Assembly: GCF_041380365.1 (NCBI RefSeq)
Contig: NZ_CP159981.1
Location: 1,364,001 to 1,428,000 of the forward strand
DNA: 64,000 nt
Source: Buchananella sp. 14KM1171
GTDB taxonomy: Bacteria; Actinomycetota; Actinomycetes; Actinomycetales; Actinomycetaceae
Direction: 5' to 3'
Part shown: positions 54,120 through 61,922 of the stretch, piece after piece
Layout: each line of letters begins with the position of its first letter
Position numbering within the stretch: the first letter of the stretch is position 1
The notes under the pieces: generated by a model
The model's input: the letters and a program-made list of their open reading frames with translations, nothing else
Databases searched by the model: none
Told to the model about the DNA's origin: nothing
Translations under genes and position numbers: made by a program

Positions 54120-54929
54120 TCAGCCCTGCGGCGGGTAAGGCTGCTGCGGGGGCATCGGCTGCTGCGGCTGGGTCGGGTAGCCCTGCTGCGGGGCCATCGG
54201 CTGCTGCGGCTGAGCCGGGTAACCCGGCTGGGCACCCATCGGGTAGGCGGCCGGGGCCTGCGCGGCCTGGGCCTTCTTCTTGTTCACCAGCACGACGGCA
54301 ACCACACCGCCCACGGCAACCAGACCACCGATGGTCAGCAGGATCCACATCAGGTTGCCGCCACCGACACCGGAGGAGGTCATGGAGGCAACGATCGTGA
54401 CGCCCTTGGCCAGGTCCTCAACGTTGTTGATGGTGACCTTGTTGCCGTCGATCTCACCAACGCTGGCCTCGCTGACCGGGCCCGGGAAGGTGAAGGACAT
54501 GGAGAACTTGATCTCGCCGCCCAGCATGCCCAGCTGGCCGGTCATGTCAGAGAACTGGTTGCCCTCGATCGTGACGGTGACCTTGTCACCCTCGAACTTG
54601 AAGCCAGAACCGGCGTCTTCGGTGGAGATGCCCTTGGCGGTCAGCTCACACTTCGGGGAACCCTCTCCACCCAGGTCCTTGACCTCGATGGTCGCGCCCT
54701 TGAGCTGAGCGGTGGACTCGAAGCTCTCCTGCATGCCGGAGCAGAAGTTCTCCATGTCGGGGAAGCCAGCCAGCTCGGGAGCGTCAACGAAGAACGTGAA
54801 GTCCAGGGACTTGTCGGTGTTGATGGTCCAGTCCGCCTTGACCTCACAGGCCGAAAGCAGGAGGGCGACGGGGAGCAGAATCGCAGCCAGAATGCGGTTG
54901 CGCTTGCGGGATGAAGTGCTGTTATTCAT
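54120..54929 (-). CDS. LppM-like lipoprotein 2
   Basis: A 269-residue paralogue of the previous gene. Start SSRKRNRILAAILLPVALLL with lipobox LLSAC (cysteine about residue 28); LppM-like domain; transmembrane helix LMWILLTIGGLVAVGGVVAV; KKK; then a Pro/Gln tail (PQQPMAPQQGYPTQPQQPMP) almost the same as in paralogue 1, including the final MPPQQPYPPQG. The conserved KVTI-N-V/KFEDL strand precedes the helix in both. ATG 54929 lies 6 nt after GATACT. Tandem duplication followed by divergence of the outer domain. Confidence 0.82.
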   Translation of the reverse strand: MNNSTSSRKRNRILAAILLPVALLLSACEVKADWTINTDKSLDFTFFVDAPELAGFPDMENFCSGMQESFESTAQLKGATIEVKDLGGEGSPKCELTAKGISTEDAGSGFKFEGDKVTVTIEGNQFSDMTGQLGMLGGEIKFSMSFTFPGPVSEASVGEIDGNKVTINNVEDLAKGVTIVASMTSSGVGGGNLMWILLTIGGLVAVGGVVAVVLVNKKKAQAAQAPAAYPMGAQPGYPAQPQQPMAPQQGYPTQPQQPMPPQQPYPPQG

Positions 54930-55208
54930 GCGGCAAGTATCTCACGTCACAAACAGGCGCGGGCTTATGGGTGTGGATAGTGACGTGTTTCCCTGCGGAC
55001 TAAGGCGCTGGGAAAGCCGGCCCGGACGGGCCCCTGCTATCCGGGCCCGTCGCCCGGACCAGCGTTGCCGACCACTCTCGGGTGGCTCCTGCCAATCCCG
55101 TTGCTCGCTCGGGCATGCCGTCGTTGCGAGCGTGGGGAGGCGGGCGGGTGAGCAGATGCGTGCCCGGGTGCGTTATGGCCGCCGGTGCGAACTTGGGGAG
55201 GAGAGCGT

Positions 55209-55380
55209 GCGCAAACAGTTGAGCCCTTATTGCAGCTCCCGAGCCTTTGTTGTAGCTCCTGAGCCTTTGGGCGACCTATTGGTCCGTTAATCGGCGTCGT
55301 AGAGCCACAAGAGGTGCAAGAACGCAGCAACCGCTACAACAAAGGCTCAACAGGAGCCACAAGGGCTCAACCGTTTGCGC
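55209..55380. repeat. 48-bp inverted repeat pair
   Basis: Left arm 55209-55256 (GCGCAAACAGTTGAGCCCTT ... CTTTGTTGTAGC) and right arm 55333-55380 (GCTACAACAAAGGCTC ... AAGGGCTCAACCGTTTGCGC) are inverted copies with a mismatched middle and a 76-bp spacer. The spacer holds no gene. Could be a MITE-like remnant. Confidence 0.8.
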
Positions 55381-55708
55381 AACACCGACCCGGCGCAGCC
55401 TGCGGAGAGCCAGCTGGCGCAGGCAGAGCGCGAGCCGTCGTTCTGGACGTCGGCCGAGCCTCCGGCGTGGTCCGCCGGTGCCCGCTCCCGGTTCTTGGCC
55501 CGGGGCGGCCAATCTGCGCCCGCCCATTCTGAATCCTTCTAGCTCCTCGGGCTCCCGCCCCTGCGGGGATGAGCCGCCGCCCGCCCCGAGTGCACCATCG
55601 CTCCTCGCTCCGGCTCCCGCCCCTGTGGGGATAAGAGCAGAACCAGCGCACCGGTCGGTGGGCTCGAAGCGTGCTGTTGCGCCAACGTCTGTGAGGCTCC
55701 TCAAAAGC

Positions 55709-55743
55709 ATTGGGTGGGTCCGACGTCGTCGGACCCACCCAAT
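55709..55743 (-). terminator. Terminator after the low-complexity membrane protein gene
   Basis: Palindrome ATTGGGTGGGTCCGAC / GTCGGACCCACCCAAT around GTC, 44 bp beyond the reverse-strand stop. Confidence 0.88.
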
Positions 55744-55787
55744 CCAGATCGTGAAGCCCCGAAGACTAGGGGCCAACCCGGTGAGAA

Positions 55788-56843
55788 CTACTGCTGCTCG
55801 GGTGCCTGCGTGGGCGGGCCCCAGTTCAGCGGAGCCCCGGGCTGAGCGGGGGCTTCGGGCTGGGCCTGGTCGGCCGGGGTCGCCGGGGCCGCCGGGGCGG
55901 CCTCAGGAAGCTCTGCGGCAACAGCGACGTTCTGCTCGGCCACGGGTGCCGACTCAGCGACAGGCTCGGCAACCGGCTCAGAAACGGGTGCGTCCTCGAC
56001 CTGGACCGCCTCAACAGCCGGCTCCGCCACCGGCGCAGGCTCCACGGCAACCTCCGCCGTCGGCACGGCAACCTCCGCCGCCGGCTCACTAGCCGGTGCG
56101 GCGACCGGCTCACTTGCCGGCTCAGTGACCGACGCTACCGTCTGGGCAGCCTGCGGGGCCTCCCACTGCTGGGTGGGCGCTTGCGCCGGCGCGTCCGCAC
56201 CCACCTGGTGCGCCCCGCCCTGCGGGAAGGAAGCGGACTGGAAGGCGCCTTGCTGCGGCGCGGCAAACGCCTGGGTGGGGGCTTGGCCAGCGCCCTGCGG
56301 CGCGGCAAACACCTGGGTGGGTGCCTGAGCGGCAGCCTGCGGCTGTGCGTCCCACTGCCCGGCACCCCACTGCTGTCCGACGCCCTGCTGGGCCTGCGCA
56401 GGCACGCCCCAGCCCTCGGCCTGGGCGCCTGCCCCATAGCCCTGGCCCGGTGTCCCGAAGCCCTGGCTTTGTGCCCCGTAGGGCTGCGCCGGCGCGCCGT
56501 AAGCGCCGCCATAAGCCTCGCCGCCTGCGGGTGCCCCGTAGCCCTGGCCGGCGTAGCCCGGTGCACCGGCTCCGTATCCGACCGCTCCGTGACCAGCAGC
56601 GGTGCCGTATCCAGCAGCGGCGCCGTAGCCAGCGGGAGCGCCGTAGGCCTGCGGCGCTCCCCGTGCCTGGCCGTAGCCCTGATAGCCGACGCCGCCCGGG
56701 TAGCCCACCCCATGCGCGCCCACGCCCGGCGCGGCTGCGGGGGCGGGGGAGGCGGCCGGCTTCCGAGAAAGCACAAACAGGTACACCGACAGCGCAATGA
56801 GCGCCAGTCCCAGCACCCCCAGTCCGATCCACGCCCAAATCAT
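55788..56843 (-). CDS. Single-pass membrane protein with Gly/Tyr/Gln/Ala-rich tail
   Basis: A 351-residue protein I do not recognise. A transmembrane helix (WIGLGVLGLALIALSVYLFV) opens it, followed by a long low-complexity tail in three parts: GYG/APAGYG repeats (about residues 45-150), APTQVFAAPQ/APTQAFAAPQ repeats (about 170-200), and a Val/Glu/Pro/Ala-rich part with VAEP/EPV repeats (about 240-330). The tail composition (disordered, condensate-prone) resembles linker or scaffold proteins. ATG 56843 is preceded on the reverse strand by GAGAGGCAGATTTAG. The two lipoprotein genes upstream also end in Pro/Gln/Tyr tails; a link is possible but unproven. Confidence 0.7.
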   Translation of the reverse strand: MIWAWIGLGVLGLALIALSVYLFVLSRKPAASPAPAAAPGVGAHGVGYPGGVGYQGYGQARGAPQAYGAPAGYGAAAGYGTAAGHGAVGYGAGAPGYAGQGYGAPAGGEAYGGAYGAPAQPYGAQSQGFGTPGQGYGAGAQAEGWGVPAQAQQGVGQQWGAGQWDAQPQAAAQAPTQVFAAPQGAGQAPTQAFAAPQQGAFQSASFPQGGAHQVGADAPAQAPTQQWEAPQAAQTVASVTEPASEPVAAPASEPAAEVAVPTAEVAVEPAPVAEPAVEAVQVEDAPVSEPVAEPVAESAPVAEQNVAVAAELPEAAPAAPATPADQAQPEAPAQPGAPLNWGPPTQAPEQQ

Positions 56844-57686
56844 CTAAATCTGCCTCTCAGTTAACGGCGGCGGCGCCTGGTCGGCGGCCAAAGCCAAACG
56901 GTCCCGCACTCGCGCGCGGCCTACAGGCAAGAGTTTTACACGCCGCTACGGTTTTCGTGGAGGCTGGCTGCACCCTGTTGACGCCCGCGCCCCCTCGCGT
57001 CGCCCCTCGCGCTTGGAGCCCACCTGGCCTGCCCGCCCGCATGGCCGACGCTCCGCCCACCCTCCCCTAGCCGCGCCCGCCCCACCGCCGGCCTGACCTG
57101 CGCCCCTGCACTCCCACCCCGGCGCCTCCCGCAGCGGCCTCGGGTAGGCGCCGTGTCACCCAGTTCCCCCGTCGAAACTTGTCAAACCGCGCCGAGCCTT
57201 GTCATTAGCCACCCCGCTAAGGACAAGTCTCGTGAGGTTTGGACAAGTTTCGGCGAATCGAGGAGCGGCCAGACCCGGTGGGGGCGGGCAACCGGCGGGG
57301 CAGGGGGAGCACACCCACCGAGGCACCCCTCGGTTACGCCGGAAGCGACAAAACCACCGAGCACACCCGCCTCCCTCCCGACGGCCCATCCGGGGCGGCG
57401 AGGGGGAAAGAGGGGTGAGAGGAGCGTCGTCCATGGAGTGAGAAAACCGGGCGGCGCGGGGGAAAAGCGGCCCCGCCCTTTCGTCAGTCGCGTAAACGAG
57501 CCCACCCCATTGCGGCCGCCCAAACCCACCGGATAGATTCGCAAGCGAATTGCGCCAATCACACAGAGCCGTGCGGCGCACGTCACACTTCAGACTTGGG
57601 GGGACGGGACGTTGGCCCAAGAAAAAAGCGGGCGTGATGCGGTTCTATTGGAACGTCTGAAAAACTCAAGCCCAGGAGGCAAGTCC
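56844..57686. other. Gene-free region before pckG
   Basis: Contains the R2 palindrome, an AGCGTCGTCC motif at 57423 and the pckG leader. No coding signal trusted. Confidence 0.55.
57173..57252. repeat. Palindromic repeat, family R2
   Basis: An ~80-bp imperfect palindrome. Left arm CGAAACTTGTCAAACCGC ... CCTTGTCATTAGC, right arm GCTAAGGACAAGTCTC ... GTTTGGACAAGTTTCG. A related half copy lies at 46519. It sits 430 bp before pckG. Confidence 0.8.
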
Positions 57687-59525
57687 ATGACCGTTACCGT
57701 TGAGGAGATCCGCGCAGCCGCGCCGGCTAACTGCCCGGCTGACGTGCTCGACTTCGTGATCCGCACCGCAGAGCTGGCCAAGCCTGCTGCCGTGTACTTC
57801 GCTGACGGTTCTCAGGAAGAGTGGGACCGCCTCTCCACCGAGATGGTTGAGGCCGGCACCTTCATCCGCCTGAACCCGGAGAAGCGCCCCAACTCCTTCC
57901 TGGCCCGCTCCCTGCCGAGCGACGTGGCTCGTGTTGAGTCCCGCACCTTCATCTGCTCTGAGAAGGAGGAGGACGCCGGCCCGACCAACAACTGGTGCGC
58001 TCCTGCCGAGATGAAGGAGACCCTGAACAAGGTGTTCGACGGCGCCATGGCCGGCCGCACCATGTACGTCATCCCCTTCTCCATGGGGCCGCTGGGTGGC
58101 CCGATCTCCAAGCTCGGTGTGGAGATCTCTGACTCCCCGTACGTGGTCCTCAACATGCGCATCATGACCCGCATGGGCGCCAAGGCCATGGACCTGATCA
58201 ACGAGGGTGGCGAGTGGGTTCCCGCCGTCCACTCCGTTGGCTACCCGCTGATCGACGCTGACGGCAACAAGGTCGAGGATGTCGCCTGGCCGTGCAACGA
58301 CGAGAAGTACATCACCCACTTCCCGGAGACCAACGAGATCTGGTCCTACGGCTCCGGCTACGGCGGCAACGCCCTGCTCGGCAAGAAGTGCTACGCCCTG
58401 CGCATCGCCTCCACCATGGCCCGCCGCCAGGGCTGGATGGCCGAGCACATGCTGATCCTGCGCCTGACCGACGAGAAGAGCGGCAAGCAGTACCACGTGA
58501 CCGCTGCCTTCCCGTCCGCCTGTGGCAAGACCAACCTCGCCATGCTGCAGCCCACCATCCCGGGCTACAAGGTGGAGACCGTGGGTGACGACATCGCCTG
58601 GATGCGTCCCGGCCCGGACGGTCGCCTGTACGCCATCAACCCGGAGGCTGGCTTCTTCGGTGTTGCCCCCGGCACCTCCTACTCCACCAACCCGATGGCC
58701 ATGGACTCCATGAAGGAGAACACCATCTTCACCAACGTCGCGCTGACCGACGACGGTGACGTCTGGTGGGAGGGCATGGACGGCGACGCCCCGGCCCACG
58801 CCATCGACTGGTTGGGCAACGACTGGACCCCCGAGTCCGGTGAGAAGGCCGCCCACCCGAACTCCCGCTTCACCGTTCCGGCCGCGCAGTGCCCGATCAT
58901 CTGCGAGGACTGGGAGGCCCCGCAGGGTGTTGCGGTTGACGCCATCCTGTTCGGTGGCCGCCGCGCCACCAACGTGCCGCTGGTTGCCGAGGCCTACGAC
59001 TGGGAGCACGGCGTGTTCATCGGCGCCACCGTCTCCTCCGAGATCACCGCTGCCGCCCTGGACCTGTCCGTGGGTGCGCTGCGCCGCGACCCGTTCGCCA
59101 TGCTGCCCTTCTGCGGCTACAACATGGCCGACTACTGGGGGCACTGGCTGGAGATGGGCGAGACCCTGGGCGAGAAGGCTCCGCGCATCTACCAGGTCAA
59201 CTGGTTCCGCAAGGACGACGAGGGTAACTGGCTGTGGCCGGGCTTCGGTGACAACTCCCGCGTGCTCGACTGGATCGTCAAGCGCGTCTCCGGCCAGGTT
59301 GAGGCCGTTGACGGCGTGACCGGTCGCTACCCGCACAAGGCCGACTTCAACCTGGACGGCCTGGACATGTCCGAGGCTCAGTGGGCCGAGCTCTTCAAGA
59401 TCGAGCCGGAGCGCTGGCTGGCCGAGGCCGACCTGACCGAGGAGTACCTGGAGCAGTTCGGTGACAAGGTTCCCGCCGCCGTGCGCGAGCAGCTGGCCAA
59501 GCTGCGCGAGCGCGCTGGCGCCTGA
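57687..59525 (+). CDS. pckG: Phosphoenolpyruvate carboxykinase (GTP)
   Basis: Interconverts oxaloacetate and PEP with GTP/GDP. In fermentative actinobacteria it can run toward oxaloacetate for succinate formation. The 612-residue protein has the PEP-site [36 protein letters not shown], the P-loop [13 protein letters not shown] with the reactive cysteine, [21 protein letters not shown], and a C-terminal guanine site ([12 protein letters not shown]). ATG 57687 has AGGAGG 7 nt upstream. The last 46 codons plus the terminator are duplicated at 61496-61770. Confidence 0.96.
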   Translation: MTVTVEEIRAAAPANCPADVLDFVIRTAELAKPAAVYFADGSQEEWDRLSTEMVEAGTFIRLNPEKRPNSFLARSLPSDVARVESRTFICSEKEEDAGPTNNWCAPAEMKETLNKVFDGAMAGRTMYVIPFSMGPLGGPISKLGVEISDSPYVVLNMRIMTRMGAKAMDLINEGGEWVPAVHSVGYPLIDADGNKVEDVAWPCNDEKYITHFPETNEIWSYGSGYGGNALLGKKCYALRIASTMARRQGWMAEHMLILRLTDEKSGKQYHVTAAFPSACGKTNLAMLQPTIPGYKVETVGDDIAWMRPGPDGRLYAINPEAGFFGVAPGTSYSTNPMAMDSMKENTIFTNVALTDDGDVWWEGMDGDAPAHAIDWLGNDWTPESGEKAAHPNSRFTVPAAQCPIICEDWEAPQGVAVDAILFGGRRATNVPLVAEAYDWEHGVFIGATVSSEITAAALDLSVGALRRDPFAMLPFCGYNMADYWGHWLEMGETLGEKAPRIYQVNWFRKDDEGNWLWPGFGDNSRVLDWIVKRVSGQVEAVDGVTGRYPHKADFNLDGLDMSEAQWAELFKIEPERWLAEADLTEEYLEQFGDKVPAAVREQLAKLRERAGA

Positions 59526-59650
59526 TCTCAGGTGAGGCCGCCGCTCTAGGCGGCTAGAGGCCGGGCCCCGCTTCTCCCGGTGTGGGAGGGGCGGGGCCCG
59601 GTCTTTTGTGTGGGTGGACGACGCTGCCGCCCGGGGTGGTCTGCGCAGGG
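59383..59650 (+). repeat. Direct repeat, pckG 3' end (left copy)
   Basis: About 268 bp matching 61496-61770, covering the last 46 codons of pckG, the terminator and a GGACGACGCT motif. The coding part differs at one base by eye (GCCGCC vs GCCGCT); the terminator loop differs more. Confidence 0.92.
59561..59606 (+). terminator. Terminator of pckG
   Basis: Stem CCGGGCCCCGC / GCGGGGCCCGG followed by TCTTTTG. A smaller hairpin (GCCGCC..GGCGGC) precedes it. The whole unit recurs at 61674. Confidence 0.9.
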
Positions 59651-59705
59651 AGACGGGGCGCCAGCTCGATCTAACCGATTGTTCCTCCAGTGCTCTGAAG
59701 GGGCC

Positions 59706-60233
59706 TCAACCCACTCCGACGTCTGTGCCGAGAAGAAGGGACGCGGTAACGAAGGCCGTGATCAATAGGACTAGGGCTACTGCGAGCACGACCACGTTTG
59801 CCGCAATCACGTAACGTCGAGTCCTGGATGGCCTCCACCGGACTGCAATCACTAGAGCGATTGCCGAGAGGGCGGCTGACACCCCAGCCGCGAACGGCAA
59901 GAGTGCCACGGAAAGTGCGGTCAAGATGATTGTCGGTGTGGTGGTCTTCTGAGGTACCACGTCACGCCGTGCGTGTGGGAGGTTGGCTTCGCCGAGTGTG
60001 TTGGCGATCGAGTCGACTGGGCCAAGCCTGTCCAGTATCTCTGCAACAATCTGCTGGTCTGGGAGCTCTTGCTTGACGAGGGCGAACTCGGAAACGAGAT
60101 GCTCACGCACAGATTGTTTGATGATTCGGGCTTCGCTTGAATCGGTGCCTTCGAGAGCCGCGTCTAGGTCGCTTAGGTAGGTGCGCACAAGCGGATGGCC
60201 CATGTATGCGTTTATTTCGGTACCTGTTCTCAT
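59706..60233 (-). CDS. HAAS-domain (DUF1700-like) membrane protein
   Basis: A 175-residue protein. Residues ~10-75 resemble the HAAS signalling domain (VRTYLSDLDAALEG ... EHLVSEFALVKQ ... IVAEILDRLGPVDSIANTLG), followed by two or three transmembrane segments (IILTALSVALLPFAAGVSAA; YVIAANVVVLAVALVLLITA). Such proteins are regularly paired with PadR regulators. ATG 60233 overlaps the PadR gene stop (ATGA), so the pair is coupled. It lies inside the pckG-tail island and has lower G+C than its surroundings. Probable role: sensing or transport coupled to the regulator. Confidence 0.78.
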   Translation of the reverse strand: MRTGTEINAYMGHPLVRTYLSDLDAALEGTDSSEARIIKQSVREHLVSEFALVKQELPDQQIVAEILDRLGPVDSIANTLGEANLPHARRDVVPQKTTTPTIILTALSVALLPFAAGVSAALSAIALVIAVRWRPSRTRRYVIAANVVVLAVALVLLITAFVTASLLLGTDVGVG

Positions 60234-60571
60234 TCGTCCACGCCTTCCATGAGGTTGTCTACTTTCTCTGTGAATGTGCGCCATTCGGCAAGGAACTGCC
60301 GTAGCGCTGCTCGACCTTGAGGTGTTTGGCGGTAGTAGCGGCGAGGCGGGCCGGACTCGGACTCCTGCCAAAAGGTCTCCACCATTTCTTGCTTTCGCAG
60401 CCGTGCCAACAGCGGGTACAGCGAACCGCCATGTGAGATCAGCCCATCTTCGCTCAGTCGATTTGCCAGCTCGAGTCCGTAGGTCGGTCCTGAGTCCAGG
60501 TGCCGAAGGACGCAGTACTCCAGCACTCCCTTCCGCAATTGCACTACGACTGCAGATGCTCCATCGGTCAT
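60230..60571 (-). CDS. PadR family transcriptional regulator
   Basis: A 113-residue winged-helix repressor. The motif LRKGVLEYCVLRHLDSGPTY with YGLELANRLSEDGL, GSLYPLLARLRKQEMVE and the wing GPPRRYYRQTPQGRAAL is typical. ATG 60571 has GGAGG 8-9 nt upstream (TTG 60577 is an alternative). It is divergent from the secreted protein gene, which it probably controls along with itself. Confidence 0.9.
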   Translation of the reverse strand: MTDGASAVVVQLRKGVLEYCVLRHLDSGPTYGLELANRLSEDGLISHGGSLYPLLARLRKQEMVETFWQESESGPPRRYYRQTPQGRAALRQFLAEWRTFTEKVDNLMEGVDE

Positions 60572-60582
60572 TTGCAAAACCT

Positions 60583-60618
60583 CCGGTACCTATTATAGTC
60601 AGATACCAGCCAGTGTGA
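60583..60618 (-). promoter_or_regulatory. Promoter and possible operator of padR
   Basis: On the reverse strand, a perfect TATAAT (forward ATTATA at 60593-60598) sits just before GGTACCGGAGG. Surrounding GGTATCTGACTATAATAGG plus TACC has GGTAYC at both ends, a possible PadR operator between the divergent genes. Confidence 0.5.
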
Positions 60619-60717
60619 GGTACGTCAGGGTGCCTCCATCCCTTGCCTGTGGGTGTGCACTGCCCGATGCGGTGTGCAGGGTGTTGGCTGGCACTGTGTC
60701 CCGAAAGGAAGCTCATT

Positions 60718-61392
60718 GTGAGATCGATGTTCAAGAGGGTCGCAAGCGTTGTCGCGTGCGCAGCGGCGTTCTCCCTCTTTCTGACCGCACCGGCAAAGGC
60801 CAGTAGTGCTGATGACATCCCGGCGATCACGGTGACGGAGTACAGCGAATATCTCGCTGATGAAGCACCTGAGTTGCTCGATGATTTCGAAGCTCTCACC
60901 GCAGTGGAGCAGCAGAAGTTTGTGGAGCTGTTGTCTAATCCTGAGCTATATGCGGAGGGCGCTGGAAGCCTTGAGGGGGTGGACGAAGGCAAAGTGGCAA
61001 CTGCTCAAGATGCGTCACTCCGTTCTGTAGCGGTATCACCCTTTGCTGCATCCACTGATCGCTCGGTTTCATCCAATAGATGGGTGAAGGTACTCGGCCT
61101 GAAGGTTCTCGAGTATAGAGTTGAGGTGGGGTATCGCGTGACTGGTGGAAGGGTTACTAAGATCAACCACTCGAAGGCGGTTGTCGTGCGTAACCTGAAC
61201 CCACTAGTCAAGACAGGTCAGACTTCAAAATCGGCATGGGTCGGTGCAGGTGGGCGAACTGCACGGTTGACCGCAACCTTCAACTATGACATTGGCCCGC
61301 TTAAGGGGCTTGCATTCCAGCTGGGGACGATCAATGCGGACCTCACGGGCTATCCGAACGGTGGAGTCAGCTCATACTGGTGGGGGGACTAG
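60718..61392 (+). CDS. Small secreted protein of unknown function
   Basis: A 224-residue protein with a clear signal peptide (RSMFKRVASVVACAAAFSLF, cleavage after LTAPAKA). The mature part is acidic at first (YSEYLADEAPELLDDFEALT), then basic and beta-rich (KVLEYRVEVGYRVTGGRVTK; GGRTARLTATFNYDIGP), ending GGVSSYWWGD. No cysteines in the mature region and no known domain; it could be an effector or bacteriocin-like product. GTG 60718 has GAAAGGAAG 5-8 nt upstream and gives the best signal peptide. It is divergent from padR, inside the pckG-tail island. Confidence 0.72.
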   Translation: MRSMFKRVASVVACAAAFSLFLTAPAKASSADDIPAITVTEYSEYLADEAPELLDDFEALTAVEQQKFVELLSNPELYAEGAGSLEGVDEGKVATAQDASLRSVAVSPFAASTDRSVSSNRWVKVLGLKVLEYRVEVGYRVTGGRVTKINHSKAVVVRNLNPLVKTGQTSKSAWVGAGGRTARLTATFNYDIGPLKGLAFQLGTINADLTGYPNGGVSSYWWGD

Positions 61393-61479
61393 CGACTATT
61401 CCCTTAGGGCAGGGGGAGGTATCCCGTTCCTGTAGGTGTAATCCGCGGCAATGTTGGGACTGTTAGAACTCAAGGGCTC

Positions 61480-61638
61480 ATGAAATCGCAATCACGGGCC
61501 GAGCTCTTCAAGATCGAGCCGGAGCGCTGGCTGGCCGAGGCCGACCTGACCGAGGAGTACCTGGAGCAGTTCGGTGACAAGGTTCCCGCCGCTGTGCGCG
61601 AGCAGCTGGCCAAGCTGCGCGAGCGCGCTGGCGCCTGA
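61480..61638 (+). pseudogene. Duplicated 3' fragment of pckG
   Basis: Codons for [20 protein letters not shown] to RERAGA and the stop repeat the end of pckG. By chance or not, an ATG at 61480 is in frame, so a 52-residue peptide could be made, but no ribosome binding site is visible. The catalytic parts are absent. Confidence 0.85.
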
Positions 61639-61770
61639 TCTCAGGTGAGGCCGCCGCTCTAGGCGGCTAGAGGCCGGGCCCCGCTTCTCCCCACGTGGGA
61701 GGGCGGGGCCCGGTCTTTTGTGTGGCCTGGCGGGTGGACGACGCTGCCGCCCGGAGTGGTCTGCCAAGGG
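61496..61770 (+). repeat. Direct repeat, pckG 3' end (right copy)
   Basis: Right copy of the 59383-59650 repeat (offset 2113 bp through the coding part), ending in a second GGACGACGCT motif at 61736. The two copies bracket 59651-61495. Confidence 0.92.
61674..61719 (+). terminator. Second copy of the pckG terminator
   Basis: Stem CCGGGCCCCGC / GCGGGGCCCGG with a changed loop (TTCTCCCCACGTGGGAGG) and TCTTTTG. In its present place it could terminate the secreted-protein transcript. Confidence 0.85.
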
Positions 61771-61910
61771 CGGCCGGGCGCGGGGCGGCCGGTAGGAGGC
61801 AGGGCGCGGGGCGGCCGGGCGCGGGTGGGCGATGCCGGCCCCGGTGGGTGAATTGAAGGGGTGCGCCTCGCGTGTGGTGAACGCCCCGCTTGCCGCAGGG
61901 AATCGCGCGA

Positions 61911-61916
61911 TACGCT
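61911..61916 (+). promoter_or_regulatory. -10 element of a leaderless promoter (purD)
   Basis: TACGCT, then 6 nt, then GTG 61923; this fixes the purD start. Confidence 0.55.
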
Positions 61917-61922
61917 TGGGGC

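Larger units (their letters stand above)
54930..55787. other. Gene-free region
   Basis: Contains the inverted repeat pair, tandem AGCTCCYGAGCCTTTG copies in its left arm, a repeated CTCCGGCTCCCGCCCCTG/GCTCCCGCCCCTGCGGGGA stretch (about 55545-55635), and the terminator at 55709. Open frames do not look coding. Confidence 0.6.
61393..61922. other. Intergenic region before purD
   Basis: Holds the right pckG repeat and a GC-rich stretch of GCGGGGCGGCCGG repeats (about 61775-61825), then the purD promoter. No intact gene. Confidence 0.65.

Noticed and set aside
57666-59336. 556-codon reverse frame in pckG
   Set aside because: Shadow frame of pckG with Gly/His/Val-rich sequence.
60234-60992. N-terminal extension of the HAAS protein to 428 residues
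   Set aside because: It would run antisense to padR promoter and the secreted protein gene; ATG 60233, coupled to padR, gives the normal family length.
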